The notes: generated by a model from the letters alone, not told the origin. A stretch of 64,000 nucleotides of DNA from Dendrophyllia cribrosa (GCA_024195265.1 JAJLRJ010000002.1:49437611-49501610), one strand, 5' to 3'; positions 21,356 to 33,240 are shown, counted from the first letter of the stretch. Made by a program: numbers and translations.

Positions 21356-22779
21356 GTGTTTTAGCGTGTTCTTTAGTGTGTCACGCAAAATTCGTTGAGG
21401 GGGGAGGGATGCGTGACCCATTTAAAATAAACTGTATAACTGTCTTATGCAAGCGCATAAGTACAGGCGCATAAGTACAGGCTACCAGTGTATATTTTTT
21501 TCACAAGGTCTTTCTGTTAGGGAGAGTTGGCCAAGCTGTTTGAAAAAAATAATCAGTTCTATTCAATTTAGCAATATATTTCAGACAAAAACTGAAGGTG
21601 CGAACGCAAAACGCAAATTTTCAAAACTGAGGAATATCAATGATATTCCCCAGATTTCGCTGCGTCACGTGACGTGTTTAGACCAAAAATATTATGTACT
21701 GTTCAAATCATAGGCTCATATGAGCGAACTCGTGAATAGAAAGGCCAGTAATAAAATATTTTTCACTGACAAATTCCTTAGCTTTACAATAATAAAAGAA
21801 GAAAATGGCGAAGCCGCTAGGCAATTTTGGGGGTGATATGCTGCACTAAGTATTTTTTTTTAGGAAATTACAGTAGTGAGACAGTGATATAGACGTGCTC
21901 ACATCGAGCTCGGTGAGCGTGGAGCGTGATCGTGTGAGCAAGGGAGGGCGTAGCTCGAGTGAGCGAGAGCTTGACTTGTTCCCGGCTTCCTGGAAATCGA
22001 ATCGAATGACGTCATTTTGGCGCGAAACTTTTAGACTGCGGAGTTCTGTCAAACTATTAAAATTACTTTTTGCATGGCGCTTGGTTATTATTATTATGTG
22101 TGGACAAGAGCACCCTCTACTCCAGAGTAAAGCTCCAGTTATATACGCCAGTATTTATAGGGCGAAGCACTTTAGGTTGTGGAACCTTTAGGACATTCAG
22201 CGGCGGCCCAGCGTAGCTCTCAATAACCTCTAATTTCATTGGACCTGTATATCACGCAGCTCTATTGTTTTCAGGGTTAGGGTCCAATGTGGTGTTGTTT
22301 GTCCTATTGTTTTCTCAGCAAATCAGGGAAGATCTTGTAAGAGCTGCGTACTGCCCCCGGCGGCTTATGAAGCTGCAAAATATATGTTTGAGTGGATACC
22401 CCTGCATTTAGACGCATTGGAAAAATTTAAGCCGCTTCGACCTGGCAACGCAAGAGATGTTAATAGATTTGCGGATTTGTTGGACGTTACTCAAAGAGGC
22501 CGGTCGACGAATTATGACCAATTATGAAATGGATCGTTGTTCTTAGTTAAATGTGCAAGAAATTGATAGAAGCGATGCTAGCTCATTATCATCGCTGGAT
22601 TTTTTAAAACGGCCGCTGGCGTCGTAGTCGGTGTCGTCGGCGTCGTCGGCTAATTATCCGAGGATATTTCGCTCGCATTCGCACTATAACTGTTAACTAT
22701 CTACTACACTCATCAAGTCACCCATATCACACAAAAAAATCGATTCCGACAACCTAGCTCTTCGGCGTTTACGCCGTAT
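21356..22779. other. Non-coding region before Penelope relic
   Basis: No gene recognised. It includes a GAGCG-rich stretch (21893-21975) and short GTCGTCGGCGTCGTCGGC repeats near 22620-22650; the rest is unassigned. Confidence 0.35.
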
Positions 22780-23780
22780 TTGGCCCACGGGCAATTTCTT
22801 TGAACGCCGATGCTCTGAATTACAAACTTACTTGACAAAACGAGGTTACAAAGGACGCTTCGTTAAAGAACAAAAAAATACATATAACACAAGCAAGCCA
22901 TAACAGATAACTGGCTGACCGAGTCCTATTCACGATCACCTATAACCCAGCTTTACATAATATTCAACAAATTCTTTGCAAGAAACAACCCAGTTTTCCC
23001 TCCATTATATAGAACGATTGAAAAACATCTACAAAGAATTACCAGTACGCTTTAACCCCCGTGATCTACTCGTTCGTGCAAAACTCGCAAATACGGCCGG
23101 CAAGACGCTTAAGCCCCTCGTTGGCACATTCCGCTTTCACTCTTATGCCTCACCTGCCCATACATTGATAATAGAGGAATGTCGCACACTTTTTTTGTAC
23201 ACAAGAAAAACAAGAAAAATAAGACATCGCATTACTTGTAACTCTACGAATTTGACTTAGTATGATTCAATGTAAAAATTGTAAAACGGAGTAAATAGGT
23301 GAAACTAAACGCACACTTTGTGAGCTACTGAACACAGTAAAGCAACGAACAATCCACTTCACACTAATGCCACAGCAGCAGTCTCTTACACTTCAATCTA
23401 CCTCTCTGGTCACTCTATCACAGACATAGGGCTCATTCCGCTCCAATTACAACCTACACTCAGCACATCCAGTCGTAAAGTACAAGAAACATACCTCATA
23501 GATTGAGGTAAAACTTTATCACCAGACGGCATAAACCGACGGAATGAATATTGACTTATATCTCTATAAATTGCCGTTATTGTTAATATGCAGACCTGTA
23601 TATATCATGTTATCTAGTGTTTATATTTTAGTTGTATTAATCATTAACCACTCTTGTATTTTTTTAAAATTCAAATTTGAGGAGCCGTTATAGTATTTTT
23701 CTTTAGTATAACGCTGACCCTGAGGAAGGCTAATTTTGTTAGCCGAAATATTGGCCACTTAATATATCAGCCCATTGCCG
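22780..23780 (+). pseudogene. Penelope-like retroelement relic with GIY-YIG end
   Basis: A plus-strand decayed frame. Readable pieces are RDLLVRAKLA, VGTFRF, then CKNCKTE followed by a stop where Tyr is expected and IGETKRT, the core of a GIY-YIG nuclease as found at the C-terminus of Penelope-like RTs. Further on come SGHS, DGIN and a terminal DPEEG. Many stops and shifts; RT core not recognised. Element boundaries not found. Confidence 0.6.
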
Positions 23781-23956
23781 TAGAGCCAGCCTTGCATTCA
23801 ATTTGTTTCGTTACAAATAAATACAGTAAATATGAAGATAACAACGGGGGGAATTGAGTGCGAATCTCTGAAAGATACTCGGAGGTCAGAAAAAAACCTG
23901 AGAAGCAGCGTGAAAAAAGTGCAAATAACTGGGCAGGAACCAATTACAAAACTCCT

Positions 23957-24112
23957 ATTGGTGGTTTTCACGTTACGTCACGGCGGCCATGTTGGTGCAC
24001 ACCTACAAAAGCATTTTAATGAACTTCTTTTGTTATGTGCACCAACATGGCCGCCATGGCCTTTGTCATTTGAGTCCCACAGAACTGAAGGTCACGTGAG
24101 TGAGAACCATCT
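23957..24112. mobile_element. Fold-back MITE
   Basis: Outer inverted ends GTGGTTTTCACGTTACGTCA / GTCACGTGAGTGAGAACCAT enclose a near-perfect inner hairpin (23982-24013 with 24024-24055, GGCGGCCATGTTGGTGCAC). It lies in the 3' flank of the gene at 24664. Confidence 0.72.
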
Positions 24113-24663
24113 ATACCCCCTTTCTACGAGGTTAACGATATAATATAACTAATATATAAATTATAAAAGTTAAAACTCCACTATGATATCGAAAGCGTAA
24201 CGACCGAGAACTGACCAAATATCCTGCTATTTATTTTCTAACTGCATAAACATCGCACTTTCATTATTTTAAATAATTAACCTTACAACTAAATAGGGAA
24301 CAGAAATCAATTATCGTTCAATGCGATGCATCCGAACAGAATCGTCAATGCCTGTATCTGTCAAGCAGTACGATATATAAGAGGTCAAGTATGACCATTT
24401 TTTTTCCGAGCAACTTTTTTCCATAATTGATCAGCATACTGAGCCTGGAAAGAGCTGGAGGTTTGAGCGTAGCACGGTGAGAAATCTAAGAATTCTATCC
24501 TACGATAGAATGGAGTCAGTTACAATGATTCCAATAGACAAAAAGCATTTTCATAATCAGGGCGATGCCAAAGCACGTGTTTAATGAAGCTTCCAATATA
24601 ATTTGTCTATGGTAGCTTTTCTTTGATTGAATATTGAAAAGGTTTAATGAAATATCTTAGTAT

Positions 24664-25281
24664 TTAAGCTGTGCCATAGCACTTAAATTTGCCCAGTGTA
24701 TGGTATCCTTTCTCGTTGCTACCATCAGTATCCCCAAACCTGAGCTGTTTGACTGGAAGCTTTGTCTTGTCAGTGAGGAGACCGCTATCTTCACGCCATA
24801 CATTGTCATTGATATCACAGTTACAACCACGTCGGCGGTCGGCACATGAGTTGTTCATCCCGCATGCGCACTTACCACTGTCAGGTGATGCCCCCCCAGT
24901 ATGTCATCTTTGTAGAATCACGTGATACCCACCATCCGTGTGTAATTTTGTTGAAATGAAAAACCGAATGATGGCACTTGTACTTTATAAACTGTTCACA
25001 GTGTGAGGAAACTCCGGTGAGACTTGCCAGCTGAGATAGACTCGCTCCTGTGTAATGAACGTCACGTGAGTAACACCCTGGCTGATTACACCCGTCCACC
25101 TCTGTTGTGCTCTCACTGTCGTGACTGATAACTGTCACGCCAACTCCATTCTTGTCAATCATGTCACATGTGACGTCATATAAAGGTGGCAAGCCTCCTT
25201 CACCATCAGGGTCAATGACGTAACTTCCCCCTCCTGCGGTAGGGTCGAGGTTCTTTACGTTGCTGCAAGACTTCGGTAATT
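24664..25281 (-). pseudogene. Gene 2 exon 2: fibrinogen-like domain with frameshift
   Basis: Acceptor CTTGCAG. Reads ELPKSCSNVKNLDP through WWVSRDSTKMTYWGG, then the frame is lost at 24889-24898, and CACGMNNSCADRRRGCNC and the rest follow in another frame to the stop at 24664. Confidence 0.85.
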
Positions 25282-25392
25282 CTGCAAGAAAAAAATCAGT
25301 GCTTTTGAGATAAGCTATATGACTGTTTGATTGAAAATGCACGAAACCAATAAAATGAAACATTTTTATAAGCAACGACATAAGCTATATAA

Positions 25393-26401
25393 AGCATGGG
25401 CTATAGGAAAAGTGCATTTCGACTAAATAAAGTTATATTTATCTAAAAAAAGCTTGCATTGCTCACATTAAATCAATCTATTCGATGCCGAAATTGTGCC
25501 AACATTTGTAAAATCTTGGTAACCAAGCATTTTTTGGAACCGTCGTGTGTTCACTTTCTTCTCAAACCCGCTATAAAATAGTTTTATCATTTAACGTTGT
25601 TGTTTAACAGGGAAGGGCAAAGAAATGTACCAAAATGTAAGACGCACGTTCAGAGGCATTGTTTTCGCACATTAAACTTGCCTGTGTTGTGCCGTTTTCG
25701 TTGCCGTCGCCGTCGTGTCTGCTTCCCTAATAAACAAACATGAATTACGCGAAAAAAGCAAAAAGTCCATTCTTCTATGTAGAAGTTAGAGAATTTGAGG
25801 TAAGAATAGTATGTTCGCTTTCTTGATTGTTTTTAACTTGAGCGAAAACTGCAAAGTCCGCATTAAGCTTATTTATATTTGAACACTGATCGTGCGATTT
25901 TGACAGTGTTTCAGCGTGGATGAAAGAGCCGAAAAGTTTTCAATTAGGCGGAGAAGAAAACGAGATAAAAGGCCTAGATGCAGATGAAGCCCGATGGATT
26001 TTTAATGCTTTTCTTTAAAAACAGTTTACAGCAGGGGACTGTACATGGCTTTTTGCTCTTACCACCTGAAGACGAATTTAAAAGACAATTGCCATAATCG
26101 TCTTTTCGGCGCAACGATTGGCCAATAGCCCAGATCTATTAGCAACGGCCGAACCTTTTCCCTTTCCTTGGATTTGAAAAAAAAAACTCTTGGTTTGCAA
26201 GACGTGACGAATGCTGGCACTATTTCAAAATCGAATGCAGTGTTTTGAAAACTATTTCTACAAAATGTATGAAAAGAAACGACCAGAAAATACACAGCCG
26301 GTTACTTAATGGCCTGAATGTGTGCAATTGCAATGTACGTTTTTTTTTTAGGTAAATAAAACTCTATTTAGTTGAAATGCACTTTTCCTATAGCCCATGC
26401 T
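25393..26401. mobile_element. ~1.0 kb element with 65-bp TIRs in gene 2 intron
   Basis: Ends AGCATGGGCTATAGGAAAAG and the reverse complement, with inverted similarity extending ~65 bp inward (GTGCATTTC, ACTAAAT, CCTAAAAAAA). Gene 3's intron has the corresponding site without it (around 31855-31870). No transposase frame. Target duplication not clear. Confidence 0.8.
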
Positions 26402-26720
26402 ATAAGCTTTGCCAATTTTGTTGAGAATAAAATAATTCGTATTGCATTATTCAAAACATATATTCATCCTTCTTTTAAACAGAGTTTTGGCTACAAATTT
26501 ATACATATGCAATTTGATTGAAATACAATGTCCTGATATTCATGACAAAATAAATTAATTAATAATTTCTGACAAAATAAATTGAATGAATGAATGAATG
26601 AATTGAACGAATGGACGAACACACAAACGTATATCGGGATACTCCTGAAGACGGCGCATGAGCTGAGATTAAACTCTCGACAAAATCGGAGAAATATCTT
26701 AAGGGGGTGGCATCTCCACT

Positions 26721-26749
26721 CCCCCCCCCCCCCCCCCCCCCCCCCCCCC
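26721..26749 (+). repeat. Poly-C tract near gene 2 first donor
   Basis: 29 C about 40 bp inside the intron from the 5' splice site; poly-G on the sense strand. A shorter tract is at the homologous place in gene 3. Confidence 0.95.
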
Positions 26750-26788
26750 TTTCCAGGGTTAAAGACATCGCAGTAATAACTGTTTTAC

Positions 26789-27098
26789 CTGAAAATCTTC
26801 CCATCCCCATGTAACTTGACGCTGGTACTTGTACAAAAGAGGCTTGATAACTTTCCCGTGCTTTACTGTTCAAATCGCATGTTTTGGTGTCCCACCAGAA
26901 ATTGAAACTCATGCATTGTAAATCGTAAAGACACAAGTCGACGCAGTCTGGATACCTCTGCACAACCATTGAGCTGTAGGTTGCGTTAAGGAGGGCAAAT
27001 CCTCTTTGAGACCTTTCCCCACGACAAAAACCGCCGTCTACAGCTGGAAATGTCAAATGTACGTAGTGAATTATTACAGCTATTACTACCTTATACAT
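26789..27098 (-). CDS. Gene 2 exon 1: signal peptide and PAN/Apple
   Basis: Starts at the only suitable ATG (27096-27098). A hydrophobic stretch precedes GGFCRGERSQRGF. PAN cysteines are present and the end is YMGMGRFS|G. Very close to the exon at 32333-32633. Confidence 0.85.
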
Positions 27099-27720
27099 TT
27101 TACTTTTTACTCCAAACGAATCGACGATGGACCTGTTTTAACCAAGTTGATTTTTTAATAAACTAACTTCATTTAGACAGCGCGTATGTAAGACATGAAA
27201 CCCTTGAAGTATTTATTTCCGATTGTTGCCATACTAAATATCCTACCAATTAGTTTTATCGTTTTGTTCCATTTTTTTAAAATAATTTAACGACCTGAAA
27301 AAAATAAACCGTTAATTTTGTGAATTGATAGCACAACTATATTGACATTTAATCAACGATAAAGAAAGTTGTTTAAACAAAGTTTTAATACAACCAATCT
27401 AGAATTTGTTCTAACAGCCAGATGCAAGATAAACATATCCGGACTGCGGTGATTAGTAATTTTTTTTTGATGATTTTTCCGTCGCTGAAATAAGAATTCT
27501 CACCAAGGCCACGAAATAGAGATTCAAATTATAAATTGTACAGATACAATTAAGAAAAAAGTTGTAATTAAATTCTAGAGATGCAAACGGCACTACAATG
27601 GTCCATACAGTTAGTGAGTCAGACAAACAAGACATATGTATGAAAAAATCAAAATTCGATTTACACTCAACCTCGTCTCTCAACAGTATCTCAAAGTCGG
27701 ATGACATTTGCCTCTAATTG
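27099..27720 (-). promoter_or_regulatory. Upstream flank of gene 2, conserved with gene 3
   Basis: Aligns with 32634-33240 over several hundred bases (for example TTGACATTTAATCAACGATA and AAACATATCCGGACTG in both). It presumably contains the promoter, copied with the gene; no specific site can be named. Confidence 0.45.
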
Positions 27721-28310
27721 TTGAACTCGTCCCAGACCACCAATTTGACCCTTAAAATCACAGCGAAAACGCCAATTTTTGAAGGGAAAATCAAAATTTC
27801 GCCCATTTATGAATTACTTTTCGGAAATCCGCACTCGGATTCCAGTAATTTGGTTATTATTCTATCTGGAAACGTTAAAATATTTTAATAACTTAAAAAA
27901 TAAGTCCCGTCATTTTGACCTTGAAGTGACCAATGTCACGTAAAGGCTTGTATGGAGTTCAACCGCGCGGTCATCGCTTTTAGCGGTATAACTCATTTTA
28001 ATAGGCGCAATGTCGACATCCACACTCGGTTTTGAAGAGACTGGGATCCAGTGAACATTTTGGTGGAAATATGATTTAGTTGGAGCGAAAAAAACCCCGT
28101 CATTTTGCCATTTTTTCAGTGCAATATGCTTGGACTGAGCCCATTTTGGCTACTATTGGTGACTTGCGTGGACTAGCGCCCAGGCCGTTCGAGCTCAACT
28201 GCACATGGGTAATAGTTCATTTTAGTAACGTGCACACCCGGAGCAAACGTCTCCTTTCCGGAGGCAATTTTTTCGTATGTGGCGGATTTCACTGTGAAAA
28301 GATCAATTCA
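27721..28310. other. Non-coding DNA
   Basis: No gene or repeat recognised. The phrase CCCCGTCATTTTG-like occurs twice (27905, 28095). Confidence 0.3.
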
Positions 28311-28316
28311 TTGTAT

Positions 28317-28452
28317 AATTTCCAAAGGATATACGCTCTATGTACAACAGATTATAAACTTAAAGTTTATAATCTGTACGCTCTATGTACAACAGATTAT
28401 AAACTTAAAGTTTATAATCTATTGTACATAGAGCGTATATCCTTTGGAAATT
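28317..28452. repeat. 136-bp near-perfect palindrome with internal duplication
   Basis: Outer arms AATTTCCAAAGGATATACGC and its complement. Inside, GATTATAAACTTAAAGTTTATAATC occurs twice, separated by TGTACGCTCTATG. It could form a long hairpin or cruciform. Confidence 0.9.
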
Positions 28453-28685
28453 AAACTCTATTTTTGCTACCTCGTCCCCAGTCGCTCGCGAAACTTGAGT
28501 AGCGCGTTTCTAGCTCCCTCGCCGTTTTCGCGCTCGTCCTAAAACACCAGCTCCCTCGCACTAAAGGAAAAGCCTATGGAGGAGGCAGCTATTTTTATGC
28601 AAATTTTTAATCGCTGGTTGCCACTGCGACGCAATCGGAAACGGGAGACAGTGTCGCATCCGATTGCGTCGAAAAACCAGCCCTT

Positions 28686-29351
28686 CTCAAGCATGTTAAG
28701 ACATGGCCCAGAGCCTAATTTCCATAAAATCCGTCAAGAGTCATAACTTTAAAAAGATATACATAAACATCCTCAAAATGAGTAATAACGTAAAACTTTA
28801 CTTTATGCGTGGAATGTTTGCATCACGTGACCTGTTTTAACAGTTTTCTTACGCGAAGAGAAAAGTGAAAATGGGACGTCGATATGACATATAATAGGTA
28901 TATATTGAAATACCAACGTAATTCTGTGGTTCCCCCTTAAAGAATCTGTCCTGAATGGCTGACTGCGATTTACCGTTAGAGAGTAATTTTCAAAAATGGG
29001 TCACGTGACCCTTTTATTCTTTTAATAACTTCTTAATGAAAGAAGATATTTCTCCATTCAGGACACGGATTGTATCTATGCACCAAGTCAATAAATACCG
29101 CATGGTTTATTGGCCGCCACAATAAACCATCCTTGGCCCGTTGCAGATTGCTCTTTTTTCCTTAATTATGACGTCATCGGTCACGTGACCACATTTGTTA
29201 AACCTCAAAAGGTTTAAGGACGTTGAAATAGTTCTGCTTCGCACTTTTGATGGTCGTTAAGACCAAAAGAACAGTACTTCTAATAGAAAAAATAGTTTTC
29301 TTCGCGGGGTGTCTAAGATCAAAGGACAGCCCATGCCTTAACATGCTTGAG
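28686..29351. mobile_element. Candidate MITE with ~22-bp TIRs
   Basis: Ends CTCAAGCATGTTAAGACATGG and CCATGCCTTAACATGCTTGAG. 666 bp, no coding frame. Target duplication not evident. Confidence 0.6.
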
Positions 29352-29432
29352 TTATAAATGGTCAAAACAGAATATAATGTCTCGCATCAAGTATTTCTAG
29401 GAAGGAAATGCTTATTCAGACCATTCAGAGTA

Positions 29433-30141
29433 CAGTTGAACCTCCAGGTGTGATCACCTCTCCTAAGCGACCACTTTTCCGAAATACCAAATTTCTTCCA
29501 GTCCAATCACTATAGTCCAAACCTCAGCTCGTAAGCGACCGCGACCACTTTCAACGCTGGTGATCTGAATTTTTCTATTGTGTTTAACCTCTGGAAAGCG
29601 ACCACTCGCCCATATTTCGAAGTCACTGCAGACGCAAATTGAATCACGTGTTACAGTACAAGTCCAATAAAACAAACAAGTTGTCGTTTGCATCAAAACT
29701 TCAATATGATACATTATTACACGACTAAGACAGTCAGAGGGCCAATAACTAAAACCAACCAATCATGCAGAATGCTCGATTGCCGATACAATATTCTCTA
29801 AGTATTGGACGGGGCATTGTCCTGAATAATCCCGCGCGATCATTCCGCCGGCAGGAGTCGTGTAATAAATCTCTCGGTCTTTTCTGTACGGACCTCGCTG
29901 CGCTCGGTCCGTACTGTCAAGACCTCGGGCCGATATTCTCCCAGTACGGCCCTCGCGCTTGGTCAATAAGGTATATATGTTTTACGCTGATAGGTGCTTT
30001 GTACATTGAAATCGATGTAGGTTTATATTAATCAGAGGCAGTTCATTCAAAGTAGAGATACCCTGTAGTCTGACCTCTCCCGTAAGACATCGACCACCTT
30101 GGATTTGCATTTTGGGTGGTCGCTTACGGAAGGTTCAACTG
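29433..30141. mobile_element. TA-flanked MITE (Tc1/mariner-like ends)
   Basis: CAGTTGAACC...GGTTCAACTG between TA dinucleotides (29431-29432, 30142-30143), with further inner similarity (AAGCGACCAC / GTGGTCGCTTAC). It includes GACCTCGCTGCGCTCGGTCC near 29890. No transposase. Confidence 0.75.
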
Positions 30142-31133
30142 TATAACAATTTCTGCATGACTGCGTTTTATTTTCAACTGATTCATCATTCAGTGATTTT
30201 TTTCAGCAAGTACCACCTCTTCAAACTGAGATTGCAACAAACGCACCAGGCGTGTATTCCAGTAAATAAGTCGATAAGAAATTGACGTTGTGTTAAGTTT
30301 TAACATCACCGTTCACTACTACAAAACACGAGTAATAAATACCAAGCTTTATTGTACCGTAGTAGGCCGTTACATGTTATTGAGGGTGTCATCGCAGGTC
30401 AAACGTTTAATACATACTACAAATTAAGGTAACAACGGGGTAACTGAGTGCGTATCTCTAAACGATACTCAAAGTCCAGAAAAAGCCTTCACAAAAAAAT
30501 TACCTGGGCAGCAGCGGGAAAAATGCAAAAAACCTGGGTAGGAACCAAATTAAAAACTTCTACACCTCCCTCATACAATGTCAACGATATAATATATTAA
30601 ATAAAAGCTGAATGTCCACTAAAAGTATGATATAGGAAGCGTAAAATATCACCAAGCATGACCCACTTGCATACCCAACATCCAGCTATTTGTTCATTTA
30701 ATCAAATTCTTCTACACGCACAAACATCACACGAGTATACAGATGCCTGTATTCATAAAATAACCTAAAGGCTTACAAGTCAGTAGCGAACAGAAATCAA
30801 TTCTCTTCCAATGCATGAAACCGAAGAGAATCTTCAATGCCTCGTATCGGTGAAGCAGTACAACATTAACAAATTAAATTGTTTTATTGTAAAGTATTAT
30901 TCTTTGCACCATTTTTCGAGCAACGTTCTCATAATTTACTACACTCTACTCTTTTAAGCGCTGGAGGTTTTAGCATAGCACGGGAGAAAAATCTAAAGTT
31001 ACTATTCTTCAACAGACTGACTAGAGTCAGTTAGAATGATTCCAATTCTGAAGAATTGCCTAATATATGGTAGCCTTGTTCATCATAGCTTTCCTTTAAC
31101 CACGCGGCTAAAAATTTTAAAATATTTTGGTAT
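30142..31133. other. 3' flank of gene 3
   Basis: No gene. From about 30425 it aligns with the flanks of genes 2 and A, marking the copied gene block. Confidence 0.5.
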
Positions 31134-31750
31134 TTATGTTGTGCCAAAGCACTTAAATTTTCCCAGTGTGTGGTAACCTTTCTCGCGAAAACGGTCAGTA
31201 TCCCCAAACCTGAGTTGTTTAACTGGCAGCTTTGTCTTGTCAGTGAGGAGACCGCTGTCTTCACGCCATACAAGGTCATTCCTATCACAGTTACAACCAT
31301 ATCTGGAGTTGGCACATGAGTCGTTCATCCCGCATGCGCACTTACTACTGAGAGATGCTCCGCCCCAGTATGTCATCTTAGTAGAGTCACGTGACACCCA
31401 CCATCCGTATGATGGGTTGTTGTTAAGCAAAACCGAATTTCCGCACTCATACTTGATGAACTGTTGGCAGTGTGAGGAGATTCTGGTAAGACTCGCCAGC
31501 TGAAACAGACTGGCTCCTGTGTAATGAACGTCACGTGAGTAACACCCTGGCTTTCTACATCTCTCCACCAATGTTTTGCTTTCGCTGTCGTGACTGATGA
31601 CTGTCACGCCAACTCCATTTCTGTCACTCATGTCACAGGTGACGTCATGTATAGGGGGTAAGCCTCCTTCGCCGTCAGGATCAATGAAGTAACTTCCACT
31701 TCCTGCGGTAGGGTCGAGATTCTTCAAGTCGCTGCAAGACTTTGGTAACA
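31134..31750 (-). CDS. Gene 3 exon 2: Caspr-type fibrinogen-like domain
   Basis: 617 nt from the TTTGCAG acceptor to the stop after KCFGTT. All signature motifs are intact, unlike gene 2. Confidence 0.88.
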
Positions 31751-32633
31751 CTGCAAAGAAAGATGGTTGCTTTTGAAAAAAAGCTTTATAACTGTTTGAT
31801 TTTACATTCACGAACACAATAAAATGCAACATCTTTATAAGCAACGACATAAGCACAGTTTTAATGAATTTTGTTGAGATCGTATTGCACTATTCAATAC
31901 ATATATTTACCTTTCTTTTAAAGAGCGTTCTACCTATAAGCTCAGTCTAGTGATCACAGTTGGATTGAAATACTGATAAGCGATTAACCCTCGGACGCAC
32001 ACTCGAACTCATACCCTAACCGTGGTACATAGGTTTTTTTTTTTCATTAATACAATGGCTCGACCTCATGCTATTGATGAAGTCATATCTCGTTACCATA
32101 GCAGCTGATTCTCCTTAAACATTGACAAAATGTGTCTCATTGATACTACTGAATACGTCGTATGCATGACAATAAATGCTCTCGACAAAATTGGAGAAAG
32201 CCCTTAAGCGGGTGACATCCACCCCCCCCCCCCCCCACACACACACACACACACACACGCACGTGTGCACACACACACGCACGCACACGCACACGCACAC
32301 GCACACGCATTCACATACGTACTAAGTTTTACCTGAATCTCTTCCCATCCCCATGTAGCTGGATGCTGGTACTTGTACGAAAGAAGCTTGATAGCTTTCC
32401 CGTGCCTTACTGTTCAAATCGCATTTTTTTGTGTTCCACCAGAAATTGAAACTCTTGCATCGTTTATCGTCAAGACATAAGTCGACGCAGTCTGGATAGC
32501 TCTGCACAACCATTGAGCTGTAGGTTGTGTTGAAGAGGGCAAATCCCCTCTGAGACCTTTCCCCACGACACAAACCGCTGTCTACAGCTGAAAATGTCAA
32601 ATGTACATAGACAGCTATTACAACCTTATACAT
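31134..32633 (-). CDS. SP-PAN-fibrinogen-like secreted protein, gene 3 (intact)
   Basis: Exon 1 32333-32633 and exon 2 31134-31750, joined in phase 1 (TCAG|GTAAAA, TTTGCAG|TG), give 305 residues. Signal peptide MYKVVIAVYVHLTFSAVDS, then PAN/Apple (CVDLCLDDKRCKSFNFWWNTKKC) and the Caspr-type fibrinogen-like domain (DPDGEGGLPPIHDVTC, WWVSRDSTKMTYWGGAS, CACGMNDSC, CNCDRND, WREDSGLL, GDTD, GKFKC). It is shortened by two residues in the ASLSSKC loop. Probably secreted and disulfide-rich; a role in adhesion, skeletal matrix or recognition is inferred from domains only. No lesions seen. Confidence 0.88.
32222..32308 (+). repeat. Poly-C plus (CA)n microsatellite in gene 3 intron
   Basis: 15 C (32222-32236), then an AC/CACG-rich simple repeat up to the region of the 5' splice site. 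Homologous in position to the 29-C tract of gene 2. Confidence 0.93.
32333..32633 (-). CDS. Gene 3 exon 1: signal peptide and PAN/Apple
   Basis: ATG at 32631-32633; ends YMGMGRDS|G at the donor. Cleavage is plausible before SGLCRGERSQ. Confidence 0.87.
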
Positions 32634-33240
32634 TTTACTTTTTTAGTTCCAAACCAATCGACAATGGACCTGTCTTAAGCGAGCGATTTTTTTAATAAAC
32701 TGAACTTCATTTAGACAGCGCGTATGCAAGACATAAAACTCTTGAAGTATTTCCGATGGTTGCCATACTTAATACCGTACCTATTAGTTTTTTTGTTCTA
32801 TTTTTTAAATAACTTAACGACCTGAAAAAAAAAATAGCTGTTTATTTTGTATATTGATTGTAAAACCATGTTGACATTTAATCAACGATAAAGAAAGTTT
32901 AATTCAATCCATCTAGTTTTGTTCTAACAAACAGATACAAGATAAACATATCCGGACTGGTGATTGATATGTTTTTATTATGTTTGTTCCGTCGCTGAAA
33001 TGATAATTTCAAACAAGTCACAAGATATAGGTGACATACAAAAAAAAAAACATATGAAAATTCTGGAGATGTAACTGCCCTAAAAAAGATCCCATACATT
33101 TAGTAAAACCTAACAGACATATTCATGTAAAAATCAAAAATTCGATTGATACTTAACTTCATTTCTGACAACAGAAAAGTATTTTGCCCAGTATCTCAAA
33201 GTTCCAATTTACAAATGTTTTAGTTTTTTTAGATTTGACA
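32634..33240 (-). promoter_or_regulatory. Upstream flank of gene 3, conserved with gene 2
   Basis: See gene 2: colinear similarity to 27099-27720 with small indels. The likely promoter region was copied with the gene. Confidence 0.45.

Larger units (their letters stand above)
24664..27098 (-). pseudogene. SP-PAN-fibrinogen-like gene 2, frameshifted
   Basis: Two exons: 26789-27098 (ATG, signal peptide MYKVVIAVIIHYVHLTF, PAN/Apple with CVDLCLYDLQCMSFNFWWDTKTC) and 24664-25281 (Caspr-type fibrinogen-like domain). The phase-1 splice TCAG|GTAAAA to TTGCAG fits. Within the second exon a C-run (24889-24898) is two bases shorter than in all paralogues, so YWGGAS becomes YWGG and stops. Downstream the correct frame continues to the normal end KCYGTA. 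It is a pseudogene unless the homopolymer is a sequencing error. The intron contains a ~1 kb inverted-repeat element absent from the paralogue. Confidence 0.8.

Noticed and set aside
29765..30031. An 88-codon frame inside the TA-flanked MITE
   Set aside because: No domain, overlaps antisense frames, and sits in a non-autonomous element.
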